64,000 nucleotides of DNA from an uncultured Lachnospiraceae bacterium (GCA_910579615.1 CAJTUA010000007.1:1-64000), one strand, 5' to 3'. Positions 1 through 8,310 are shown, numbered from the stretch's first letter. The notes: generated by a model from the letters alone, not told the origin. Numbers and translations are program-made.

Positions 1-1
1 G

Positions 2-370
2 AAAATAAAATGGGAATACAATAAGGAGGCCGGAAAAAGCAGGCGTGTCTGCCATTGTGAAAATCCTTGCACAGATTCCTCCTGCGGCCGGATGTTCTAT
101 ATTTACCCGGAAAAGAATCTTCGGGCTTATCCCGGCACTCTCCGGGGTACGCAGGAATGGAACTCCACCTACAAAATACGTGTGAATGTGGAAAAATCCA
201 TCAACCATTTCAAAGACAGTTTCTGTGTCGCCGGACGTAAGACCCAAAATGAGAAAACACTCCATGCGGATTTGTTGCTTGCCGGAATCACACAGCTTAT
301 AACCGTTATAGTGGCTGACAAGATCCATAAACACCAGTATATCCGCAGCCTGAAGCCCCTGATTGCCTGA
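2..370 (+). CDS. IS transposase, C-terminal part (gene cut by window edge)
   Basis: The reading frame is open from the first bases of the window to a TGA at 368-370, so this is the 3' end of a longer gene. The C-terminal half contains NVEKSINHFKDSFCVAGRKT, followed by a hydrophobic stretch (LLLAGITQLITVIVADKI) and the ending YIRSLKPLIA. I recognise this as the C-terminus of a DDE transposase of the IS1182/IS4-like group common in Clostridia; the exact IS family is from memory. An internal ATG at 92 is not the true start because the frame and the family resemblance continue upstream. The rest of the element and its left end lie outside the window, so whether it is intact cannot be judged. Confidence 0.7.
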   Translation, partial: KIKWEYNKEAGKSRRVCHCENPCTDSSCGRMFYIYPEKNLRAYPGTLRGTQEWNSTYKIRVNVEKSINHFKDSFCVAGRKTQNEKTLHADLLLAGITQLITVIVADKIHKHQYIRSLKPLIA

Positions 371-608
371 AGCCGCCCATTCCATACATTTCCTTTGGCA
401 GGTGCATCCACCTGTCTTATTGCGTTGCCATAAAATCCTGTTTCCTGCATACGCCTCCCTCCATGCTTCCCTGTCAGGATTTTTGACTACTGGGCATCCA
501 ATTTAACATTTGTTTCGCAATTACCTATTTAACATTCCATGGAAAACTTCCTGCCAGCATTGGTTCAGGACTCTTTTGCTTTTTTGAATCCTTCCCATTC
601 CCTTAAGG
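371..608. other. Non-coding flank of the transposase, probable IS end
   Basis: No convincing gene here. Just after the transposase stop there is a short hairpin (CAGGTG-CATC-CACCTG, about 401-416), and further on two copies of ATTTAACATT (near 500 and 529). This would fit an IS right end, but the other end of the element is not visible, so terminal inverted repeats and a target duplication cannot be assigned. Confidence 0.4.
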
Positions 609-1442
609 TTATTTCAAATCCTCCCGCCCATACCGGAGGATTCCCCAAAATGTCACCAGAACCGTCAGAACCGCTGAGGAAAGCAGCATCCGTACCGGGT
701 GTGCCACCTCATTTGATGCCAGGCGCAGCCCCTGCCCTGTCGGCAGAGCATCCACGATAAAATCCAGAATCTCCCGCTTCGCGCCGCTTACATAGCGCGG
801 ATTTGGCATTGGGTCCAGGAAATTGATTTCATCCCCGTGAATCTGGATATCCGAAAAAACAGTATCTGATTCGTCAAGCCTTGCCTGCAGCTTTGATACA
901 AGAAAAAGCAATGCAAAAAACACCAAAATGCTCAGAACCGCGCTGCGTACCTTGTTTTGGGTAAGTACATTGATATACGTATTGACAGCGCAAAAGACCA
1001 GGGTGGACATGGCGGCAATCAGCAAATATAAAAAGAGCTGCCCTGTTCCCATCTTCCAAAACCCAAACACCGGAATCCCCACCAGACCGCCCGCCATCCC
1101 CGCAAGCAGCATCAAAAGCGATGCGGCAGAAACCACGATAAGCTGCGAAAGATAGATATCCTTTCTTGAATACCCGGCAATGACTTTATTGCGGATGGCA
1201 CCGCCGCTGTATTCCTGTCCAAGAAACAGCGTGGAAAATACCGCAGAAAACAACCCAATCACAAGCGAAAACCGGAAATAGCAGCTTTCTAAATTTGTTT
1301 CCTGGTATGTCAGGTCCGCGAATGTAATCCAGCAGCGCTTCCCCATATAGAGTGCAATATAGGCAAACATGACACCTACGCTAATATAAAAATATTTACT
1401 TTTCCAGAGCCTTGAAAAATTTGCGCACAACAGTCTATTCAT
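609..1442 (-). CDS. ABC-2 type transporter permease (bacitracin/lantibiotic immunity type)
   Basis: A 277-residue integral membrane protein with about six hydrophobic segments, the first close to the N-terminus (near residues 18-34) and the last just before the basic C-terminus GREDLK. This is the usual layout of BcrB/ABC-2 permeases. It partners with the ATPase encoded immediately upstream: its ATG (1440-1442) overlaps the last codons of that gene by 8 bp, which suggests translational coupling. I chose ATG 1442 because the longer frame upstream only re-reads the ATPase gene. Such exporters commonly move peptide antibiotics, lipids or peptides out of the membrane; the substrate cannot be read from the sequence. 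Confidence 0.82.
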   Translation of the reverse strand: MNRLLCANFSRLWKSKYFYISVGVMFAYIALYMGKRCWITFADLTYQETNLESCYFRFSLVIGLFSAVFSTLFLGQEYSGGAIRNKVIAGYSRKDIYLSQLIVVSAASLLMLLAGMAGGLVGIPVFGFWKMGTGQLFLYLLIAAMSTLVFCAVNTYINVLTQNKVRSAVLSILVFFALLFLVSKLQARLDESDTVFSDIQIHGDEINFLDPMPNPRYVSGAKREILDFIVDALPTGQGLRLASNEVAHPVRMLLSSAVLTVLVTFWGILRYGREDLK

Positions 1443-2400
1443 GGAGTGTTCCTCTCTGTGGTAACGCTTCTTTTCCGCTCTGGATACTCTCCTGTACCCT
1501 GCCGCCCACCAAACTGATGTAATAGCTTTCCAGACTTTCATCGCGCTCCTGCATCGATACAACCTTGCAGCCTTTTTCGGCAAGTGCCATGACCAGCTCG
1601 GAAATGTCTAATTTCGCATAAATATCAGCTTCCTGCCCGGAAAGAATCCGGTACTCCACCTTCCTTTCATCAAGCAGGCAGGCAAGCGCCGCCGTATCCG
1701 TCACCGTGACGCGGATACATTTGCGGCAGGCTGCCTCAAGCTCTGCGGCACTGACCTCCCGCACCATCCGCCCACCGTCAAGAAAGCCGTAATGTGTCGC
1801 CAGCTTTGCAAGCTCATCCAGGATATGGCTTGAAATCAGCACCGTGATTCCCCTCTGCCGGTTCAGCTTCAGAATCAGCTCCCGGATTTCCACAATTCCC
1901 TGCGGGTCAAGCCCATTCACCGGCTCGTCAAGCACGAGAAAATCCGGTTCCCCCGCAAGCGTTATGGCAATCCCAAGCCTTTGCCTCATCCCGAGCGAGA
2001 AATGCTTTGCCTTTTTCTTTCCTGTATCCGCAAGCCCGACCAAATCCAAAAGCTCCGCAATTCCTTCAAAAGACGGCAGCCCCAAAATACGGTACTGCAT
2101 TTCCAGATTTTGCGCTGCCGACATATCAAGGTATAGCGACGGTGTCTCCACGACTGCCCCCATACGCCTGCGCACACGGGCAATTTCCCGGTTCCCGCTC
2201 GTGGTTCCATACAGGCTGTAGCTGCCGGAAGTCGGCCGCTGCATGCCGCAGATTAAGCGGATGAACGTGGTCTTGCCTGCCCCATTTTTCCCGACCAGCC
2301 CGTAAATTGCCCCCTCCGGGATGTGCAGATTCAGCCCGCTTAACACTTTAAAATGTCCGTATTGTTTGCTCAATGCATCTGTTGTGAGAATGTATTCCAT
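1435..2400 (-). CDS. ABC transporter ATP-binding protein (BcrA-like)
   Basis: A 321-residue ATPase subunit. Walker A is GKNGAGKT (residues 37-44), the ABC signature is FSLGMRQR, and Walker B reads FLVLDEPVNGLDPQG, followed by an H-loop in ISSHILDEL. The ~80-residue C-terminal extension after the nucleotide-binding domain is typical of the BcrA/antimicrobial-peptide exporter group. The ATG at 2400 follows a GGAAAGGAG ribosome-binding site; the longer open frame to 2535 has no such signal. The gene is co-transcribed with the permease downstream. The response-regulator gene lies 229 bp upstream, and that gap holds four direct repeats likely to be its operator. The combination suggests an inducible peptide-antibiotic resistance or immunity pump; this is inference. 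Confidence 0.87.
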   Translation of the reverse strand: MEYILTTDALSKQYGHFKVLSGLNLHIPEGAIYGLVGKNGAGKTTFIRLICGMQRPTSGSYSLYGTTSGNREIARVRRRMGAVVETPSLYLDMSAAQNLEMQYRILGLPSFEGIAELLDLVGLADTGKKKAKHFSLGMRQRLGIAITLAGEPDFLVLDEPVNGLDPQGIVEIRELILKLNRQRGITVLISSHILDELAKLATHYGFLDGGRMVREVSAAELEAACRKCIRVTVTDTAALACLLDERKVEYRILSGQEADIYAKLDISELVMALAEKGCKVVSMQERDESLESYYISLVGGRVQESIQSGKEALPQRGTLHE

Positions 2401-2571
2401 TCTTTCTTCTCCTTTCCACATGCAATTTTTCGGAAGGTGTTTTTTGCTCCGTTTTACGTGCCTGTATTGCGGGAAGCGTATTCCGCCCCCGCCTGCAAGC
2501 CTGCTTTTACGGCGGCAATTTTCCACCACCGGCATTCTTACATGTCCTGTCAGGTATTAAACCACACAAAG

Positions 2572-2613
2572 GTAAAGAAAGCGGTAAAGACAATGGTAAA
2601 GAAAATGTAAAGA
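2572..2613 (-). promoter_or_regulatory. Four direct repeats TCTTTAC, predicted response-regulator operator
   Basis: Read on the minus strand, the heptamer TCTTTAC occurs four times with starts 11, 12 and 12 bp apart (plus-strand GTAAAGA at 2572, 2584, 2596 and 2607). That is one helical turn per copy, the standard arrangement for tandem OmpR/PhoB-family dimers. The block lies just after the response-regulator stop codon and about 170-210 bp upstream of the ABC ATPase start. I do not see a clear sigma-A -35/-10 pair downstream, which would fit an activator-dependent promoter. The regulator assignment is inference from spacing and position. Confidence 0.6.
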
Positions 2614-2629
2614 TTATATGCCACCTGTT

Positions 2630-3364
2630 TTATCCATTTTTTAATTTGAACCCAATTCCCCAGACCGCCTCGATATAGTCCTTTCCATCCACTGCCCTCA
2701 GTTTTTTCCGCAGATTGCTGATATGCATTTTCAGCGAGCTTTCCGTACAGTCCGGCGTGTCGCCCGCAATACGGTCAAGCAGAACGGATTTCGCGATAAC
2801 ACGGGATGGGTTTTGCATCAAAAGCTTTAAGATAGCGTACTCCGTCCTCGTCAAATGAACTTCGGTCCCGCTGACAAAGACCGTTTTTGTTTCGGTGTCC
2901 AGGCGCAGTTCCTCAAATAAGAGAAAGGTTTCCGTAAGAAAGCCCGGTTCTTGTTGCACGCGCGTTACTTTCCCCTCTGTGCACTCCTGACGAAAATATT
3001 TTTCCTGCCGGGATTTCCCACCGTGCAGCACCACCCGGATTCTCGCAAGCAATTCCCTGACGTCAAATGGCTTTGTCACATAGTCCGCCGCCCCGGACAG
3101 CAAAAGCCCCACCTTACTGTCCACGTCCACCTTCGCGCTTACGACAATCACCGGGATGTCAATGAGCTGCCCTATCACCTCCTCCCCGGAAAGACCGGGC
3201 AGCATCAAATCAAGCAGAACCAAATCGGGGATTTTTTCTTTTAATACCAACAATGCTTCCGTTCCCGAGTATGCCCGCGATACAAAATAACCTTCTTTTC
3301 CAAGCACTTCTTCGAGCATATTTCCAATATGTATATCATCGTCAACAATCAAAATATGTTCCAT
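2630..3364 (-). CDS. OmpR-family two-component response regulator (no adjacent kinase)
   Basis: A 244-residue DNA-binding response regulator. The receiver domain has the acidic pocket at D8-D10, the phospho-acceptor D52 in LVLLDLMLPG, and the conserved lysine in YVTKPFD. After a linker comes a winged-helix output domain (LTRTEYAILKLLMQNP to EAVWGIGFKLK). ATG 3364 is chosen because GAGG lies 7 bases before it and the protein begins MEHILIVDDD as expected. The usual order in this group is regulator, histidine kinase, ATPase, permease; here the kinase is absent and the ABC genes follow directly. The receiver looks fully equipped, so a kinase elsewhere in the genome probably phosphorylates it. 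Confidence 0.88.
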   Translation of the reverse strand: MEHILIVDDDIHIGNMLEEVLGKEGYFVSRAYSGTEALLVLKEKIPDLVLLDLMLPGLSGEEVIGQLIDIPVIVVSAKVDVDSKVGLLLSGAADYVTKPFDVRELLARIRVVLHGGKSRQEKYFRQECTEGKVTRVQQEPGFLTETFLLFEELRLDTETKTVFVSGTEVHLTRTEYAILKLLMQNPSRVIAKSVLLDRIAGDTPDCTESSLKMHISNLRKKLRAVDGKDYIEAVWGIGFKLKNG

Positions 3365-3429
3365 CGTCTGCCTCGTTTTTCTAAAATAAGCTCCCCGAAC
3401 CCAAATCCCCGTATTTTCAGAAATTTCCA

Positions 3430-4038
3430 TCAGAAAAAATCTTTTTTCCTTCCACTATTTTCCTCCGGGAAACAAAACTCCACCACCTCACAGTTGCGAA
3501 TTCCAAACGCCGCAAATTCCTCGTTCGTCATATCAAAAAAATAAGAGCGCACAATCCGCGCAATCCCGTTGTGCGCAACAAGCAAATAATTTTTCTCCTC
3601 CGGCTCATGAAAAATCTCATCGAGCAGATTATAAATGCGCTGTGCTAAGCGCATCATGGATTCCCCGCCGCCGTAGCTGTTTACAAACTGCGCCTTCGCT
3701 GCCTGGAACTCTGCCCCGTTGCGCGCTGTCCCCTCGTATTTCCCGAAATTCTGCTCCCTTAGGCGCTCCTCGGCGCGCATCGGGATGCCCGTCTGCTCGC
3801 TGATATGCCTTGCTGTCTGTGCAGCGCGGGAAAGCGGCGAATACAATATCTCGTCGATTTTCATATTCTGCGGCAGCAGGGGAAACATTTCCCCCCGCAA
3901 CGCCGCCGCGATATCCTTTCCTGCCGCCTGCGCCTGCGCATGCCCGCGCTCTGTCAGCCCGATATCCGTCGCCCCGCAAATCTTATTTTCCACATTCCAC
4001 ATGCTCTGCCCATGCCTTGTAAGATATACCTTTTTCAA
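3430..4038 (-). CDS. Histidine phosphatase family protein (phosphoglycerate mutase-like)
   Basis: A 202-residue protein of the histidine phosphatase superfamily. The catalytic RHG motif is at the N-terminus (LTRHGQSMWN, His9); the second catalytic histidine is in VAHNGIARI near residue 156; the conserved YSPLSRAAQTA segment lies between. It is of the short cofactor-independent-looking PhoE/CobC/GpmB kind rather than glycolytic GpmA; the substrate is unknown. The start codon is TTG (4036-4038), preceded by GGGGG eight bases upstream; no in-frame ATG precedes the RHG motif. It lies 30 bp downstream of the TepA-like gene and is probably in the same transcript as the M16 peptidase. Confidence 0.82.
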   Translation of the reverse strand: MKKVYLTRHGQSMWNVENKICGATDIGLTERGHAQAQAAGKDIAAALRGEMFPLLPQNMKIDEILYSPLSRAAQTARHISEQTGIPMRAEERLREQNFGKYEGTARNGAEFQAAKAQFVNSYGGGESMMRLAQRIYNLLDEIFHEPEEKNYLLVAHNGIARIVRSYFFDMTNEEFAAFGIRNCEVVEFCFPEENSGRKKDFF

Positions 4039-4067
4039 AATAATTTCCCCCTTTTTTATTTTATATC

Positions 4068-4883
4068 TTATTCTTTCTTCGTGCGCGCATCAATCAATTC
4101 ATGCAATTTTTTCATGGCATCCTTGATTCCGCCAACCTCGTCAATCAGCCCGCAGTCCACCGCCTCCTGCCCGACCAGAATCGTACCAAGATCCTTCGTT
4201 AGCATCCCGGTATTCATCATCATTCCCTCAAGCTGTTCCTTCGGCGCATCGGAATGCCCCGCCACAAAGCCAAGAATCCGGTCCTGAATCCGCTTGAAAT
4301 AATCGTAGGTCTGCTGTGCGCCAATCACCGTGCCGCTCATGCGTACCGGGTGGATAATCATTGTTCCGCTCGGCACAATGTAGGAATAATCGGTTGCTAC
4401 CGCAAGCGGCACACCGATGGAGTGCCCCCCGCCAAGCACTAAGGATACACTGGGCTTGCCAAGCGTTGCAATCATCTCCGCAATCGCCAGCCCACTCTCC
4501 ACATCACCGCCCACCGTATTTAAAAGCACAAGCAGGCCGTCCACCTCCGTGCTGTCCGCAATCGCCGCAAGCTGCGGCAGGACATGCTCGTATTTCGTCG
4601 TTTTCTGGCTGGAATTGAGATTCTCATGCCCCTCAATTTCACCGATAATGGAAAGCAGGTGGATTTTATGGTGCGCATTGTTCTCATCCAGGGTCACCTG
4701 CCCGTAATCCGAAATTTTCTGGTCGCGCTTTTCTTCCTTTTCCGTTTTGTCCGCAGGTTTTGTATTCCGGGCATTTCTTGCATCCCCTGGCGCTTCCTGA
4801 CTCTTACAGTTTTCGCCCCCGTCCTCCCATGCGCCCTGTGCCATCTTGTCGTTTTCGTCTTCCATCCACATTGCTGTATTCAT
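4068..4883 (-). CDS. tepA: ClpP-like serine protease of the TepA/YmfB family
   Basis: A 271-residue protein with a ClpP/crotonase-like fold. The oxyanion glycines and nucleophile appear in VLGGGHSIGVP, the catalytic His in MIIHPVRMSG, and the GGDVESGL loop precedes them. The family in Bacillus (TepA, formerly YmfB) is described as a cytosolic translocation-enhancing or signal-peptide-degrading ClpP-like peptidase. The N-terminal ~75 residues are charged, low-complexity and probably disordered, which makes it longer than the usual ~240-residue TepA. ATG 4883 has CGGAGG eight bases upstream. The M16 peptidase gene lies upstream, and M16 and tepA genes are also near each other in Bacillus, which supports the family call. 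Confidence 0.8.
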   Translation of the reverse strand: MNTAMWMEDENDKMAQGAWEDGGENCKSQEAPGDARNARNTKPADKTEKEEKRDQKISDYGQVTLDENNAHHKIHLLSIIGEIEGHENLNSSQKTTKYEHVLPQLAAIADSTEVDGLLVLLNTVGGDVESGLAIAEMIATLGKPSVSLVLGGGHSIGVPLAVATDYSYIVPSGTMIIHPVRMSGTVIGAQQTYDYFKRIQDRILGFVAGHSDAPKEQLEGMMMNTGMLTKDLGTILVGQEAVDCGLIDEVGGIKDAMKKLHELIDARTKKE

Positions 4884-5034
4884 GTACGCCTCCGTGCTGC
4901 GGCTTATTTTTCAGGCAGGAAAAGCCCCGCGCAGCAAAGGCTTCCGGTAAAACCACCTGCTTTTTTCCTCGAATACAGCTAGTATCCACATAAAATGCGA
5001 TTCTATACTTCCGGCACCACTTTTGCCAAACAAC

Positions 5035-6432
5035 CTAATTTCCCCATTGCTCCCACATTTTTCTCAAACCACGCAAGTCGGTAGCGCTCTTATCCCCGAC
5101 CACGCACAGGCTCGCCCCCGAAAGCCTGAAAACCTCCTTCGCAAGCTCTAAGACTTGTCTGCAATTCACCGCATCAACATGTGCCAACTTCTCCTCCAAT
5201 GTATAAATTTTTGTCCCCGCAAGCGTGAATTTCGCATTTGCATCCATCCTAGTTTTCGGGCTTTCCGCGCTCATAATCAGCTCTGTGCGAACCTGCTGTT
5301 TATGCAAATCCAGCTCCTTTTGCGTAAGTCCCCTTTCCGCAAATTCCTCCACAATTTCCGCCACTTTCCCAAGCGCCAAAACCGCAAGCTGCGGCTGCAG
5401 CGTAATGTCAATATGAAACAGCCCCGCGCGCTTGTATGCGCTGCTGTAAGAATAAACAGAGTATGCCATTCCCGCTTCCTCACGGATTTTCTGGAACAAG
5501 CGGGAATTGTTGCTGCCGCCAAAGGCAGAATTTAAAATAGAATAGGCAAAACGCCGTTCATCGCCCACACATAAGGCAGGGAAAGCTATGTTTAGGTGAA
5601 GCTGCTCGATATCCTTGTTTGCCGATGCAAAACTGCGGCGGTAATGTGGGGGCATTGCCCCGGATTGCTTCTTTTCCTCTTTTCTGTGCCCATATTCCTG
5701 ATGGTATGGGGCAAGCGCAAGCTCTTTTCCTTTTTCCCGCTTTAAGGATGCCGCCGCCTCCTGTGGTGACTGGTATCCCTTTGCCTTCTTTCTTTCCGCC
5801 CTTTTACAAACCTGTGCGAACGCACGCATAAGGCAGCTTTTTAATTCCTCCTCCTCATACCCGCCCGCGGCGGAAATCAGCATATTTTCCGCAAAATAGT
5901 GTTCCCGTAAAAACTGGTGCAATTCCTCGCTGTGAAACTTGCGCACAACCGATTTTGTCCCGGAAATCAAAAAACCGAGCGCGTCATCGCGCCAGACTCT
6001 TTTTTGCAGCAATTCATGCACCAAATCCTCCGGTGAATCCTCATACATGTCGATTTCATCCATGACAATACGCTTTTCCTTTGCAAGCTCCTTCGAATCA
6101 AAAAGCGGCTCCGTCAAAAGGTTGCCGAGCAGCTCCGCGAACTCCCCAAGCTTTTCCGTAATGGTCATCCCGTAGAGTGCCGTGCATTCCTTGCTTGTAA
6201 ATGCGTTCACATCATCGCCCATGCGCGCCGTAATATCCGCAATTTCCTTCGCGCTCTTCGTCCTGGTTCCCTTAAAAAACATATGTTCCACCAGATGGGA
6301 AATCCCATTATTTTCCTTTGTCTCATCCTGCGAACCGACCTTCACAAAAACGCCGAGCGCTACCGTTCTGCGATTTGCCATCGGCTCCGAAATCACTTCG
6401 ATGCCGTTTGGCAGCTTGTATTGATAAAACAT
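5035..6432 (-). CDS. M16 family zinc metallopeptidase (processing-peptidase-like)
   Basis: A 465-residue insulinase-family peptidase. The inverted zinc motif HxxEH is complete (H46, E49 and H50 in HLVEHMFF), and the distal glutamate lies in the MDEIDMYED region about 75 residues on. The C-terminal half has the usual R/Y-containing stretch (SRLFQKIREEAGMAYSVYS) of the inactive companion domain. Compared with typical bacterial M16B enzymes of ~410-430 residues, it carries an extra basic Lys/Glu-rich insertion of about 60 residues between the two halves (around residues 212-275). A strong promoter lies about 170 bp upstream. It is first in the likely operon with tepA and the histidine phosphatase. 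Family members process peptides or proteins; the target is unknown. Confidence 0.87.
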   Translation of the reverse strand: MFYQYKLPNGIEVISEPMANRRTVALGVFVKVGSQDETKENNGISHLVEHMFFKGTRTKSAKEIADITARMGDDVNAFTSKECTALYGMTITEKLGEFAELLGNLLTEPLFDSKELAKEKRIVMDEIDMYEDSPEDLVHELLQKRVWRDDALGFLISGTKSVVRKFHSEELHQFLREHYFAENMLISAAGGYEEEELKSCLMRAFAQVCKRAERKKAKGYQSPQEAAASLKREKGKELALAPYHQEYGHRKEEKKQSGAMPPHYRRSFASANKDIEQLHLNIAFPALCVGDERRFAYSILNSAFGGSNNSRLFQKIREEAGMAYSVYSYSSAYKRAGLFHIDITLQPQLAVLALGKVAEIVEEFAERGLTQKELDLHKQQVRTELIMSAESPKTRMDANAKFTLAGTKIYTLEEKLAHVDAVNCRQVLELAKEVFRLSGASLCVVGDKSATDLRGLRKMWEQWGN

Positions 6433-6604
6433 TCTCCTGTTTTCCTTTCCATACCAAACCTTTTCCTTACAAATATCCTTTTCCTTGCAAAAGTTTTTAT
6501 TGTTCTGTCTTCTGAAAACAATGCTTCAAATGCAATCCAATCCCTTCCCTGTGTTTTTCGTCCCACATCATACCACCGCATGTCCGAGTTTTCATACTGC
6601 TTAC

Positions 6605-6633
6605 ATTCTAACCAAAAATCATAATACTGTCAA
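6605..6633 (-). promoter_or_regulatory. Sigma-A promoter of the M16 peptidase operon
   Basis: On the minus strand TTGACA (6628-6633) and TAGAAT (6605-6610) are separated by exactly 17 bp. Transcription would start near 6598, giving a leader of about 165 nt before the M16 start codon at 6432. I see no recognisable riboswitch in that leader (6433-6598). Confidence 0.75.
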
Positions 6634-6721
6634 TGTTTGAACCTGCAAAATGACTGTGCCCCAAAAAATTTAACAGCAGCAAATTTTCACGCGCGACAAG
6701 CCCCGCCCACATACCAAACAT

Positions 6722-6759
6722 ATACAGCCCGGTTCGGATGACTCCAAACCGGGCTGTAT
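6722..6759 (-). terminator. Hairpin after ribU
   Basis: A perfect 13-bp inverted repeat (ATACAGCCCGGTT and its complement) with a 12-base loop lies immediately downstream of the ribU stop codon. The T-tract after it is poor, so it may act as a terminator or only as a 3' stabilising hairpin. Confidence 0.55.
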
Positions 6760-6761
6760 CA

Positions 6762-7574
6762 TCATTGCTGGTGCATTGTCATTGTCCTTTTTTGCACCAT
6801 ATTCTCCTCCCCTTTGAGCAAATGGCTTATCTTTTTGTAAATCAGCATGGTAATCCCGCCTGTCATCACGCATTTTATCAGATTAAATGGTGCTACCGCA
6901 AAAACCACAAAGCTCAACATCCCGGAAATCAATCCGTTCTTTTCGGTTCCCATTGCAACCAGATTGCCAATCTCCATATGGAATGCCTTTCCGTATGCCG
7001 GAAGCAGAACATACGCGTTCATAAGGCATCCTGTCAAAACGCAGACCAGCGTACCCGCCGCAATGCCAAACAGCGCATTCCTTTTCGTTTTTTTCGCGTA
7101 ATATATTATCGAAGCCGGAACAATAAACGCACATCCAATCAGGAAATTGGCAAATTCCCCAATAAACGCGGTTCCGGTTCCCTGAATCAGCACATTTAAA
7201 AATACTTTGAGAAATTCCGTGGTAACGCCTGCCACCGGGCCTAATGTAAATGCCGCAATCAGCACCGGGAGCTCGCTGAAATCAATCTTGTAAAAGCCCG
7301 GCAGAAACCAGAGCGGGAAATCAAACATCATCAGCACAAAGGCAATCGCGGAGAGCAACGCAATCAAGGTCATGCGGTGCACCTTTAACCGGTCGCTTTT
7401 GCGGCTTGTATTATTTTTCTTTGAGAAATAGTATTCCGCACCGTAAGCCGCCCCAAGAATCAGCGCGACAATCAGCGCGCTGACAAGCAGGAAACCCACA
7501 TTTTCTTTTGCTGTTCCAAACAGATTCCCAAGCACCTCTCCCGGCGCAGAAATAAATTTTTTTAATTTGTCCAT
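6762..7574 (-). CDS. ribU: ECF transporter riboflavin-binding S component RibU
   Basis: A 270-residue membrane protein of the ECF S-component family. About six hydrophobic segments follow a soluble N-terminus; there is one extra N-terminal transmembrane helix (around residues 25-45) not always present in RibU. The core has PLWFLPGFYKIDFSELPVLIAAF and later glycine/asparagine-rich helices typical of RibU. The strongest functional evidence is upstream: an FMN riboswitch with its own terminator precedes the gene, so expression should fall when FMN is plentiful. ATG 7574 has GGAGGG five bases upstream. RibU captures riboflavin for the shared EcfA/A'/T energising module, whose genes are not in this window. 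Confidence 0.88.
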   Translation of the reverse strand: MDKLKKFISAPGEVLGNLFGTAKENVGFLLVSALIVALILGAAYGAEYYFSKKNNTSRKSDRLKVHRMTLIALLSAIAFVLMMFDFPLWFLPGFYKIDFSELPVLIAAFTLGPVAGVTTEFLKVFLNVLIQGTGTAFIGEFANFLIGCAFIVPASIIYYAKKTKRNALFGIAAGTLVCVLTGCLMNAYVLLPAYGKAFHMEIGNLVAMGTEKNGLISGMLSFVVFAVAPFNLIKCVMTGGITMLIYKKISHLLKGEENMVQKRTMTMHQQ

Positions 7575-7654
7575 AGGACCCTCCTTTTTACAGGATTCTT
7601 TTCGGTGTTCCCGAAGAAACCAAGGAATCAGGACGCGCCCCTGGCGCATAAAAA

Positions 7655-7676
7655 TTCCCCGGATTTCTCCGGGGAA
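7655..7676 (-). terminator. Intrinsic terminator of the FMN riboswitch
   Basis: On the minus strand TTCCCCGGA-GAAA-TCCGGGGAA forms a 9-bp stem and is followed at once by TTTTT. It lies between the FMN aptamer and the ribU start codon, the standard expression platform for transcription attenuation. Confidence 0.85.
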
Positions 7677-7746
7677 CTAATAAATCATTCTCATCACAAA
7701 CAATACGCCCCCCAAAAGGACAGCGCACTGCATTGCCACAAAAATT

Positions 7747-7889
7747 TCTTCTTTCATCCAGACTATACTGTCGGTTTTGGAATTGCACCAAATCCTGATT
7801 TAGACAAGCACCACTCGCTAAATCCTGCGCTTTCGCGCTCGCGGACTTTACCGCCGATCGGGAATTTCACCCTGCCCCGAAGAATCACC
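7747..7889 (-). ncRNA. FMN riboswitch (RFN element)
   Basis: Minus-strand sequence shows the conserved RFN blocks in order: TTCGGGGCAGGGTGAAATTC, then GGCGGTAAAGTCCGCGAGCG, then TTGGTGCAATTCCAAAACCG, and finally GACAGTATAGTCTGGATG ahead of AAAGAAG. These are the strongly conserved junction sequences of the FMN aptamer. The promoter is just upstream and a terminator lies about 70 nt downstream, before ribU, so this is an OFF switch for riboflavin uptake. Confidence 0.96.
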
Positions 7890-7906
7890 GTATTTATTTT
7901 TAGGGT

Positions 7907-7935
7907 ATTATAGCACGGGAGGGCAGAAAAAGCAA
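7907..7935 (-). promoter_or_regulatory. Sigma-A promoter of the riboswitch-ribU transcript
   Basis: TTGCTT (7930-7935) and TATAAT (7907-7912) on the minus strand are 17 bp apart. The predicted start, near 7900, is about ten bases before the first helix of the FMN aptamer. Confidence 0.82.
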
Positions 7936-8310
7936 GTAGTTTTGAAATTTTTGTATCTTTTCTCCCAAAGTCTGCCACCTGTTGCAGTATGCGGCTACAT
8001 ACCAGTACAGGAATATATCTGCTCACAGGGCAGGTTAAAGTAAATACACGCTTCCCTGATATCGGTAAAGCGGTATCTAAAACCAATCCATTTCGCCAGT
8101 GCTGTCTACTTTATAAGGTACATTATAGTTATGGATGCATGTTATATGAATGCTCCGGTCTTCATATATTCCTCCCTTGTTTATATTGTACTGTGCCTTG
8201 CGGTTCCAACCAGCGCAAATATGGCATTTCAGAAAATGAAACATCTGGCGGCCAGGAAATTCCAGAAAACAGAAAAAGCGGATGTACAATAAACCGATTT
8301 CGGCATAAAA
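7936..8310. other. Intergenic region, no convincing gene; possible decayed coding remnant
   Basis: About 375 bp between the ribU promoter and the ilvA terminator. Minus-strand reading around 8080-8170 gives protein-like text (SIHITCIHNYNVPYKVDSTG) that runs into a stop at 8077 and appears to continue in another frame toward 7990. A GGAGG followed by a seven-codon reading frame starts near 8167. I cannot identify a family; it may be a decayed gene. Confidence 0.3.
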
